Position numbers and translations under genes: made by a program. From the NCBI GenBank assembly GCA_004294195.1, contig REAQ01000209.1, positions 1 to 6,583 of the forward strand: a stretch of 6,583 bases of DNA, in the 5' to 3' direction. The notes below the pieces were generated by a model that worked only from the letters and a program-made list of their open reading frames with translations, was not told the origin of the DNA and searched no databases. Positions 1 through 5,878 of this stretch are shown here, one piece after another (positions within the stretch are counted from its first letter, which is position 1; each line of letters opens with the position of its first letter). This stretch comes from Sphingobacteriales bacterium (GTDB taxonomy: Bacteria; Bacteroidota; Bacteroidia; Chitinophagales; Chitinophagaceae).

Positions 1-819
1 ATATCCTTTTTGCGCAGATTGCAAACGCAATTGATTACCCTTAATTTGCGGTTGTGTATTCATGGCCATGCTATATACACTGGCCGGATTCTGTTCAAGG
101 ATGTTATCTATCGGAATCTTGTCTACTGGCGGTGCTTCAATATCAAAAGGCACGTCTGCAGGCAGGTTAAGCAGTCCTTTGAGGGTAAGCAAATCCACTT
201 CGTACTGAACAAGAGATGCGATCAAGGTTGCACTGTCTCTAGCCACCTGCGCCTCTAATTCAGCTGCATTCAGCTCCGGCAGACTTCCTGCATCCACCTG
301 TTTACGGGTGTTTTGGTACTGCGCCCTTGTTTGGTTAAGCTGGGTCTCATTCACTTTGGATTGCTCTAAGCTAAGCAAGGCCCGCAAATACTGGTTGGCT
401 ACATTTAGGCCAATATCATTCCGGGCTTTATCAACAGCAGCTTTGTCAGCCTCGTTTGCGTATCGAGTTGAAGCCGTGTTATTCCTGAGTGATCCCCAAT
501 TGAACAAAGTAATCTGTCCTTGAAGGCCCATATTACCGAACATTTGGTTTACATCCACCAATACGTTGGTAGCTTGGTTTAGGGACTTTCCGTAACCCAA
601 ACCATGGTTAAGGTTGTAATTTAACTGACCGTACTGCTGGTATTTGGCCTGTTTTGCGATGATCTCAGAGGATCTGGCCTGGATATCCGCCTGTTTTACG
701 GACACGTTATTGGCCATGGCATACTCCACACAGCGCCGCAGATCCCATTTCTGGACCTCCTGAGCTGCTGCTCCTCCTGCAAATGCCAATAAAATCAAAC
801 TAAAAAGGGTCTTGCGCAT
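1..819 (-). CDS. TolC-family outer-membrane efflux protein, N-terminal part (gene continues past the left edge)
   Basis: An open frame of 273 codons runs without a stop from ATG at 819 to base 1. The protein starts MRKTLFSLILLAFAGGAAAQ, a clear Sec signal peptide with likely cleavage after AAA. The mature start, with KWDLRRCVEYAMANN at about residues 24-38, is the typical opening of the TolC/OEP repeat. A GQITLFNWGSLRNN stretch and a long helical segment with VDAGSLPELNAAELEAQVARD follow; these resemble the first OEP repeat and its periplasmic hairpin. Family members usually have 420-500 residues, so roughly the C-terminal 40% lies outside. In the family, trimers form an outer-membrane channel and periplasmic tunnel for a tripartite pump or type I exporter. 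A periplasmic adaptor and inner-membrane pump may lie downstream outside the window; this is inference. The substrate cannot be read from this part. No Shine-Dalgarno sequence is seen before the ATG. Confidence 0.9.
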   Translation of the reverse strand, partial: MRKTLFSLILLAFAGGAAAQEVQKWDLRRCVEYAMANNVSVKQADIQARSSEIIAKQAKYQQYGQLNYNLNHGLGYGKSLNQATNVLVDVNQMFGNMGLQGQITLFNWGSLRNNTASTRYANEADKAAVDKARNDIGLNVANQYLRALLSLEQSKVNETQLNQTRAQYQNTRKQVDAGSLPELNAAELEAQVARDSATLIASLVQYEVDLLTLKGLLNLPADVPFDIEAPPVDKIPIDNILEQNPASVYSMAMNTQPQIKGNQLRLQSAQKGY

Positions 820-862
820 GTAAATCATTTATCCTGTGCAACCACCGTTGCCCAGATATCCG

Positions 863-893
863 CAAAGATTCAACCAAAATTCACAACGGCAAA
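863..893 (-). promoter_or_regulatory. Probable Bacteroidota-type promoter for the TolC-family gene
   Basis: On the minus strand TTTG (893-890) is followed by exactly 19 nt and then AATCTTTG (870-863). This fits the Bacteroidota housekeeping pattern of a TTTG/TTG -33 element and a TAnnTTTG -7 box, with one mismatch at the first base of the -7 box. The start of transcription would fall near 856-858, giving a leader of about 38 nt before the ATG at 819. The match is by eye; the spacing agrees with the candidate at 3515-3545. Confidence 0.5.
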
Positions 894-923
894 ATCATTG
901 ATAACGGATTCTTACCGCCCAAA

Positions 924-951
924 TAGCTATTAGCTAGTAGCTATTAGCTAG
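924..951. repeat. Four-unit heptamer repeat TAGCTAT/TAGCTAG at the 3' end of the PLP enzyme gene
   Basis: The stretch reads as four consecutive 7-mers, TAGCTAT, TAGCTAG, TAGCTAT, TAGCTAG, that is two copies of a 14-nt unit. Each 7-mer contains the palindrome TAGCTA, so either strand can fold back on itself. Because 7 is not a multiple of 3, stop triplets (TAG or TAA) occur in all six frames within the array. On the minus strand it supplies the TAA stop of the PLP enzyme, directly followed by an in-frame TAG. It lies between that gene and the promoter of the TolC-type gene. It may act as a punctuation or termination element, but no strong U-tract follows, so I call it a repeat only. Confidence 0.8.
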
Positions 952-2101
952 TAAAGGCTTGTTCCAGACTATTGATAAGGTATTCTGGCTCTTCAAGGCC
1001 CACATAAATGCGCATCATCCGGTGATCCTTCATCGTGGGGTCAAATAAATCCCGGGGCATGGAAGACAATTTGGGGATGATCAGGCTTTCATGTCCGCCC
1101 CAGCTGACCGCCATCTTGAAGGCTTTAAGGTTGTTGCAGAACTGCTCAATCTGTTCGGCCGTTTCCATGGTTGTATAAAAAGAGAGCAAACCCGGCGCTT
1201 GGGTCATTTGCTGCCTGGCAAGGGCGTATTGGGAAAAGGAGGGGTCAAAGGGATAGATCAGTCCCTCCACCATAGGATGATCTTTCAGGAAGGCGAAAAC
1301 CTTTACGGTACTTCTATTTATTCTATCTAGCCTGGCTGGTAAGGTGCGAAGCCCGCGCAACAACAACCATGCGTTGAAGGGTTGGATGCCGCTGCCAATG
1401 CACAAGTACTCACTGAGAAAGATTTTCCGCATCATCTCTGCTGAACCGCACAACACACCACCGAGGGTATCACTGTGCCCACCAATATATTTGGTGGCCG
1501 TCTGCATGGCGATATCGATCCCCAGCTCAATCGGCCGCTGATACAGCGGTGTACAATAACTATTATCAATCACTGTCACAATTCCTTCGGCCCGGGCAAG
1601 CTCAGCCACAGCCTTCAGATCCTGCAATTCAAAATACCAGGAGGTCGGGCTTTCTAAATAAATCAGGGTGGTATTGGGTAAGATGGCTCTTTCAAAATTC
1701 TCGATATAACGGCCATCCACATACGAAGTAGTGATGCCAAACCTTGGCAGGATTTGATCAAAAAGGTGTTTGGTCCAGCTGTAAGGATGCTCTACAGATA
1801 CAATATGATCTCCCGATTTTACATTGGCCACTACCGCAGCATAGGTAGCCGCAGCGCCATTGTTAAAGACCAGGCAATCTTCAGCACCATCCAATGCGGC
1901 GAGCTTCAAACGCAGGATCTCCACGGTTGGATTCAATCCTCTGCTGTATAGATAGCCCCCCATCTCGTCTTTAAATGCCTTACGCAAATCATCAACGGTA
2001 TCAAATGCGAAATTGCTGGTTTGGATGATCGGTGGAGCGATGGCATTGAAATAATTTTCACGGTCCTCCCCCAGCTCATTGAGGATATAGGAAATGTCCA
2101 T
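944..2101 (-). CDS. PLP-dependent Cys/Met metabolism enzyme (cystathionine gamma-synthase-like family)
   Basis: The 385-residue protein is close to the family's usual 380-400. The PLP-binding site is clear: the Schiff-base lysine is K204 in TATKYIGGHSD, and D179 in VIDNS is the residue that contacts the pyridine nitrogen. YSRGLNPT (52-59) carries the Tyr and Arg that reach the cofactor phosphate of the partner subunit. SWGGHESL (333-340) and R364 in MMRIYVGLE match the carboxylate-binding end. Several signature spots differ from textbook members: the usual YGGT-type motif is PYSWT (106-110), ESPTNP/ETPANP is ESPTSW (150-155), SGMAA is NGAAA (81-85), and the C-terminal MTH motif is absent. The family includes cystathionine gamma-synthase, cystathionine beta-lyase, methionine gamma-lyase and O-acylhomoserine sulfhydrylase; I cannot choose among them. 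The ATG at 2101 overlaps the stop of the permease gene by one base (TAATG), so translation is probably coupled. Confidence 0.92.
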   Translation of the reverse strand: MDISYILNELGEDRENYFNAIAPPIIQTSNFAFDTVDDLRKAFKDEMGGYLYSRGLNPTVEILRLKLAALDGAEDCLVFNNGAAATYAAVVANVKSGDHIVSVEHPYSWTKHLFDQILPRFGITTSYVDGRYIENFERAILPNTTLIYLESPTSWYFELQDLKAVAELARAEGIVTVIDNSYCTPLYQRPIELGIDIAMQTATKYIGGHSDTLGGVLCGSAEMMRKIFLSEYLCIGSGIQPFNAWLLLRGLRTLPARLDRINRSTVKVFAFLKDHPMVEGLIYPFDPSFSQYALARQQMTQAPGLLSFYTTMETAEQIEQFCNNLKAFKMAVSWGGHESLIIPKLSSMPRDLFDPTMKDHRMMRIYVGLEEPEYLINSLEQAFTS

Positions 2102-3450
2102 TATGCTGCGGATTTATTTTTTCGGTTACCCACGGTAAGGAAGTACAGGCCGATGAATGCACCCAATACCAGAATGCCCGCCAATGCAGTCATCGGCGTA
2201 TCATAAGCGATACTTAATGCAACAAATACATAGGTGGCGATGAACAGGATCGGCATCCAGGGATACAATTTCAATTTATAGATCCCGCTATCGTCCTGAC
2301 CTTTCATTCTTTTTCTAAGAATAAAAATGGTGGCTGCTGAAAAAGCCATACCAATACAATCAAGGAAGATTGTAAAACTCAGGATCTTATCAAACGTATC
2401 CAGAAAAAACAAAATGCCCATGCTTAATAAAGCATACACGGTAAGGCTTACCGTGAGTACTCCTTTCTTCCCATCCCTTTTCATGAACGCCGCCGGAAGA
2501 ATCCCGTCTTCACTCATCGCATACATCACGCGGGGATTGCTGAGCAGGATGACATTCACATAGGCCAATACGGCCACAAACAAGAGAACAGAGAAAACAT
2601 ATTTTCCGGTTGAACCAAATACACGCTCTGCAACAATGGCCGCGATGCCTTTTGATGTTTTCAGTTCTTCAAAACCGATGACCTTATAATAGGAATAACT
2701 TACGGTAAGATATAAGGCTATGATCACCAGGATACCGATGAAAATTCCTTTGGGCAGGTTCTTCCGAGGGTTGCGGATCTCATCACCAAAATTGATGGTC
2801 TGCTGGTATCCACCGTAAGTAAAACAAACAGCGATCAAAGCAAGGCCGAAAGATTTGATGTAATCCATCGTTCCAAAACCTCCTGTTTGAACCACCTCTT
2901 TAACGGCTGCATGTTTTTGCGGAAAGAACAATGCAACAATCAACAGCAGCAGCATGCCGATCTTTACCATCATCAGAAAATTCTGGGTTTTGGCGCTGAC
3001 TTTTAAACCGAGGAGATTGATCACATAAAATAATAAGATGGCTCCCATCGCCATAAAACTTTTCACCAGATCAGAAGGGGTTTCATCAAACACGATCTCT
3101 GCGAGGTACTCACTGCCGATCAGCGCCACCGCAGCAAGGGAAGCCGCGTTAGAGATGAGGATGATGCAATTAATCCCGAAGGCCACAGAGGGATGATATG
3201 CTGTGGCAAATATTTTGTAATAGCCACCGGTCACCGGATACCTCGAGCCAATTTCAGCATAAGTCAATGCGCCGCAAAGGGCCACCACACCACCAAATAA
3301 CCAGGCTAAAAAAAACACTTCCGGGGTAATGGCTGCCTTGGCAGAATCTGCCGCCGTGCGGAAAATACCGAGACCAATAACGAGACCGATGACGATCATC
3401 GTCAGGTCGAATAAACTCAACAGGGACCTGCCAGATTTTTCCTCTTTCAT
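2101..3450 (-). CDS. APC-superfamily amino acid permease
   Basis: The 449-residue hydrophobic protein has about 12 predicted membrane segments by eye. The unwound first helix of the APC fold is seen as IGLVIGLGIFRT (21-32). YAEIGSRYPVTGGYY (64-78) follows TM2. The TM6 region TYGGYQQ (221-227) leads into GDEIRNPRKNLPKGI (232-246), matching the EIkNPrknlP family motif, and RVMYAMSEDGILP (307-319) matches the late cytoplasmic motif. Such proteins carry amino acids across the inner membrane by cation symport or exchange; the overall look is closest to LAT/SLC7-like members. The ATG at 3450 has a weak purine stretch (AAGGG) about 5 nt upstream. It is the first gene of a two-gene operon with the PLP enzyme, so its substrate may be what that enzyme handles, such as methionine, cystine, homoserine or a relative. 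That is inference from position only. Confidence 0.92.
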   Translation of the reverse strand: MKEEKSGRSLLSLFDLTMIVIGLVIGLGIFRTAADSAKAAITPEVFFLAWLFGGVVALCGALTYAEIGSRYPVTGGYYKIFATAYHPSVAFGINCIILISNAASLAAVALIGSEYLAEIVFDETPSDLVKSFMAMGAILLFYVINLLGLKVSAKTQNFLMMVKIGMLLLLIVALFFPQKHAAVKEVVQTGGFGTMDYIKSFGLALIAVCFTYGGYQQTINFGDEIRNPRKNLPKGIFIGILVIIALYLTVSYSYYKVIGFEELKTSKGIAAIVAERVFGSTGKYVFSVLLFVAVLAYVNVILLSNPRVMYAMSEDGILPAAFMKRDGKKGVLTVSLTVYALLSMGILFFLDTFDKILSFTIFLDCIGMAFSAATIFILRKRMKGQDDSGIYKLKLYPWMPILFIATYVFVALSIAYDTPMTALAGILVLGAFIGLYFLTVGNRKNKSAA

Positions 3451-3514
3451 AAGCGCCCTTAAGATAACTGAATTTTTAGTATCAACTTTTTATTCACGTT
3501 GAATAGAATCGGAT

Positions 3515-3545
3515 TTTGCGATCTGATCTATTCCACACACCTTTG
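3515..3545 (+). promoter_or_regulatory. Probable Bacteroidota-type promoter for the riboswitch-btuB transcript
   Basis: TTTG (3515-3518), 19 nt, then CACCTTTG (3538-3545) fits the TTTG-N19-TAnnTTTG pattern with one mismatch in the -7 box. Transcription would begin near 3550-3552, which is where the base pairing of the aptamer's closing stem begins. This agreement between promoter and RNA start is the main support. It lies in the 95-bp divergent region upstream of the permease operon. Confidence 0.6.
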
Positions 3546-3549
3546 TGCA

Positions 3550-3725
3550 ACGAATGGTTCCTCCGCCAACAACGGAGGATGAAAAGGGAAGCCGGTGTAA
3601 GTCCGGCGCTATCCCCGTAGCTGTAAGTTTCAGGCGCTATGAATTCAAGCGCCTTTGCAAAAAAACCACTGGTCCTTATGGGGCCGGGAAGGTGCAGAGA
3701 AACAAGCCAGAAGACCTGCCTTCGT
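3550..3725 (+). promoter_or_regulatory. Cobalamin (B12) riboswitch aptamer
   Basis: The conserved core of the cobalamin element is present. The B12 box AGCCAGAAGACCTGCC is at 3705-3720, with GAAAAGGGAAGCCGGTG (3581-3597), CCCCGTAGCTGTAAG (3613-3627), CCACTG (3666-3671) and GGGAAGGTG (3686-3694). Stems support it: closing pairs ACGAA (3550-3554) with TTCGT (3721-3725), then GG with CC. A perfect 7-bp hairpin pairs 3559-3565 with 3573-3579. GCCGG (3591-3595) pairs with CCGGC (3603-3607). A variable-arm hairpin pairs AGGCGCT (3632-3638) with AGCGCCT (3648-3654). The family binds adenosyl- or other cobalamins and turns off uptake or synthesis genes when B12 is plentiful. Here it sits 111 nt ahead of the receptor ATG, so it should repress B12 receptor production. 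Confidence 0.95.
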
Positions 3726-3731
3726 GATTTA

Positions 3732-3766
3732 TTAACCTGGGCTTTCGGGTGAAAAGCCGGAGTTGG
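3732..3766 (+). promoter_or_regulatory. Candidate expression-platform hairpin of the B12 riboswitch
   Basis: Just after the aptamer, GGCTTT (3740-3745) pairs with AAAGCC (3753-3758) around a 7-nt loop CGGGTGA. The pairing continues less perfectly outward, with AAC (3734-3736) opposite GTT (3762-3764) and flanking G-T pairs. No U-run follows immediately, so it is not a typical intrinsic terminator. It may be the hairpin that docks with the aptamer in many cobalamin riboswitches, but its loop does not complement the TGTAAGT loop at 3596-3602. Its role is therefore open. Confidence 0.4.
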
Positions 3767-3836
3767 TCAACCTATTCTTTTCCGCGGAAGAACCTTGGTT
3801 TTCTTTCTCTGCTCCCAAGTCCCCTATTTTATTGAC

Positions 3837-5792
3837 ATGAAACAAATGTTCATCATCGCTGCGATGATAATCTGCAGCGTAAGGGCGACAGCACAATCTA
3901 AAGACAGCAGTATCCTTGACGAAGTAGTGGTTACTGCCAACAGAATCGAACAAAAACAAAACCAGACCGGCAAGGTACTTACCGTTATCAGCAGACAAGT
4001 GCTAGAAAAAAACAGTGGCCGCAATATGGGCGAGATCCTCAACCAGTATGCGGGTTTCACCGTCATTGGCGCCAACAACAACCCGGGTACCAACCTCGAT
4101 GTGTATACTCGTGGTGCGGGTCTGGGCAATACCCTGATCCTGATCAATGGTACGCCGGTGTATGATGTGTCTTCCATCTCTTCGGCCTTTGACCTGAACT
4201 TCATTACGCCGGAAATGGTAGAAAGAGTGGAGGTATTGAAAGGCGGGCAATCCACGATCTACGGATCTGACGCTGTAGCCGGTGTGATCAATATCATCAC
4301 GCGCAAACCGGCCAATAAACCAGTATCCCTCAATGCTAACCTGGCTGCCGGATCTTTTGGTACCTTGAAAGCAGGGGTAGGCCTGAGGGGAAGCAATGAG
4401 AAGATTGATTATGGCCTGCAGTACCAATATCTGCGTACCACGGGCCTTTCAGCCGCTTTTGATAGTACAGGAAAGGGAGATTTCGACAAAGACGGACTCC
4501 AGCAGCACAATGTGCTGGGAACGCTGAATGGAAAATTCAATGATCGTTTCATTTGGAGATTGATGGGTCAGGCCAACCTGTACAAAGCTGACCTTGATGC
4601 TAATGCTTATAATGATGATAAGGATCATACGGTGAACAATAAAAACTACACCGCCGGAATTGGATTGGAATATCGGTTAGGCAAGGCCGTTATACACGGG
4701 AACTACACGTTAAACTATACAGACAGAGACTATCTGGATGATTCTACGGATGTGGGCGGATTTGCGCAATATGGTGAATCCAGATTTAAGGGCTTCAGTC
4801 ATTTTGCAGAGGTGTATGCGAATTTTAAATGGAATAAGTGGGTCAGTTTCCTTGCGGGCACAGATCTTCGCAGGCAACAAACGGATCAGTTTTCTTTATC
4901 CATCAGCAGTTTTGGACCCTATGAAACCGCGATTGGGAAAGACTCCGCAAAGATCAACCAGTACAGCGCCTATGCGTCAGCGCTATTAAATTCCGGTAAT
5001 GGATTTTTCCTGGAATTGGGTGGCCGATGGAACAACCACTCGATGTACGGAAACAATTTCACCTACTCCCTAAACCCTTCCTATGTAAGGGGTAACTGGA
5101 AAATATTCGCCAACCTATCGTCTGCCTTCAAGGCCCCTACCCTTTACCAGCTCTATGATCCTAACAGTGGTTTGGCCACTTTGAAGCCGGAGAAATCCAC
5201 TTCCCTCGAGGCAGGCGTACAGTTTGCTGCGATGGAAAAAGCGTGGGTTACGAGGCTGGTGGGCTTTACGCGCAAATTGAAAGACGGGATCGATTACAGC
5301 CTGATTGATTTTCGATACTTCAACAACAACAGTGCCCGTGACAAAGGGCTGGAGTTGGAAAGCCAGTATCGTAAAGATAAATGGAACCTGGTAATGAACT
5401 ACACCTATGTCACTGGAGAAGTGAACACTGTCAAGTACCGGTATGATGCGCCCAGCTTCAGTTATATCAAAAGTGGAGACACTACATACAATTACCAATT
5501 CCGCAGACCGGCGCACAGCCTGAACCTTACAGCAGGCTACCAGGTTACTGAAAAATTATTTACGAGTATTCATGGCCGTTATGCCGGAAAGCGATTTGAA
5601 CCCAGGTTTATGCAAGCCCCGATTGAGGTTGATGCCTATACGGTGTTCGACATCTATGGAGAATATCGCTTCAGTCAAAAAGTTCGAGCCTTTGCGGACC
5701 TCAGGAATATCTTCAACGCGAAGTATACGGATGTGATGGGGTTTACGACAAGGCCGTTTAGTTTTTTGGTGGGGGTGAATATGGCCTTTTAG
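3837..5792 (+). CDS. btuB: TonB-dependent outer-membrane receptor, probable vitamin B12 transporter BtuB
   Basis: The protein has 651 residues from ATG 3837 (E. coli BtuB has about 614). This start is chosen because it gives a proper signal peptide, MKQMFIIAAMIICSVRATAQ; a TTG at 3795 would add 14 residues in front of it. A Ton box LDEVVVTANR (27-36) follows, close to the VVTANR of BtuB. The plug domain spans about 40-155 and includes YTRGAGLGNTLILING (90-105), VERVEVLKGG (128-137) and YGSDAVAGVINIIT (142-155), the last very like BtuB. The rest is a beta-barrel, ending in a NIFNAKY-type C-terminal box and a terminal Phe, as outer-membrane proteins do. It should take up cobalamin using energy from TonB-ExbBD. 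The riboswitch directly upstream makes B12, or a corrinoid precursor, the likely substrate. No Shine-Dalgarno sequence is seen, and the gene is followed by a hairpin rather than a btuF/C/D gene. Confidence 0.93.
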   Translation: MKQMFIIAAMIICSVRATAQSKDSSILDEVVVTANRIEQKQNQTGKVLTVISRQVLEKNSGRNMGEILNQYAGFTVIGANNNPGTNLDVYTRGAGLGNTLILINGTPVYDVSSISSAFDLNFITPEMVERVEVLKGGQSTIYGSDAVAGVINIITRKPANKPVSLNANLAAGSFGTLKAGVGLRGSNEKIDYGLQYQYLRTTGLSAAFDSTGKGDFDKDGLQQHNVLGTLNGKFNDRFIWRLMGQANLYKADLDANAYNDDKDHTVNNKNYTAGIGLEYRLGKAVIHGNYTLNYTDRDYLDDSTDVGGFAQYGESRFKGFSHFAEVYANFKWNKWVSFLAGTDLRRQQTDQFSLSISSFGPYETAIGKDSAKINQYSAYASALLNSGNGFFLELGGRWNNHSMYGNNFTYSLNPSYVRGNWKIFANLSSAFKAPTLYQLYDPNSGLATLKPEKSTSLEAGVQFAAMEKAWVTRLVGFTRKLKDGIDYSLIDFRYFNNNSARDKGLELESQYRKDKWNLVMNYTYVTGEVNTVKYRYDAPSFSYIKSGDTTYNYQFRRPAHSLNLTAGYQVTEKLFTSIHGRYAGKRFEPRFMQAPIEVDAYTVFDIYGEYRFSQKVRAFADLRNIFNAKYTDVMGFTTRPFSFLVGVNMAF

Positions 5793-5863
5793 AGGTTGAA
5801 GGTTTTAGGTTGTGGGTGGCAGTGAGCGTCTTCCACCTTCAACCCTCAACCTTCAACCTTCCA
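5793..5863 (+). terminator. Long imperfect hairpin built of heptamer repeats, likely 3' end of the btuB transcript
   Basis: Starting one base after the btuB stop, AGGTTGAAGGTT (5793-5804) pairs perfectly with AACCTTCAACCT (5848-5859). Stacked inward are GGTTG/CAACC (5808-5812 with 5840-5844) and GGTGG/CCACC (5815-5819 with 5833-5837), with a 13-nt loop. Both arms have a 7-nt period: AGGTTGA, AGGTTTT, AGGTTGT on the left and CCTTCAA, CCCTCAA, CCTTCAA, CCTTCCA on the right. The position between two same-strand genes suits termination or mRNA 3'-end protection. There is no clean U-tract, so the mechanism is uncertain. Confidence 0.65.
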
Positions 5864-5866
5864 TCG

Positions 5867-5874
5867 TATCTTTA
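5867..5874 (+). promoter_or_regulatory. -7-like box directly before the MarC-family gene
   Basis: TATCTTTA matches the TAnnTTTG -7 consensus at 7 of 8 positions and is separated from the ATG at 5879 by only CCCC. Transcription would start about at the ATG, so the mRNA would be leaderless or nearly so. A TTG or TTTG -33 element at the expected distance is not visible, since that space is occupied by the hairpin arm, which lowers confidence. Confidence 0.4.
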
Positions 5875-5878
5875 CCCC

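Noticed and set aside
10..523. Plus-strand open frames inside the TolC-type gene
   Set aside because: The minus frame is open through all 273 codons with signal peptide and OEP motifs; the plus frames are short and unrecognisable.
924..951. Short CRISPR-like array
   Set aside because: The 7-mers are directly adjacent with no spacers; it is a simple tandem repeat.
3451..3475. Firm promoter call for the permease operon
   Set aside because: Only TTG-N16-TATCTTAA is visible on the minus strand, with off-consensus spacing and box, so it was not listed as a feature.
3795..3836. Upstream TTG start for the BtuB-like receptor, adding 14 residues
   Set aside because: The ATG at 3837 begins a perfect signal peptide; the extension would put extra hydrophobic and polar residues in front of it.
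3732..4427. Minus-strand open frames of 88-143 codons across the start of the receptor gene
   Set aside because: They lie opposite a well-supported gene with strong family motifs, show no recognisable domains themselves, and one runs across the riboswitch flank.
5115..5516. Minus-strand open frame of 133 codons inside the receptor barrel
   Set aside because: A shadow of the plus-strand coding sequence; no start context, promoter or family resemblance.
5810..5878. Upstream TTG start for the MarC-family protein
   Set aside because: The extra residues would be coded by the hairpin and heptamer repeats and are not part of the family; ATG 5879 fits the normal MarC N-terminus.
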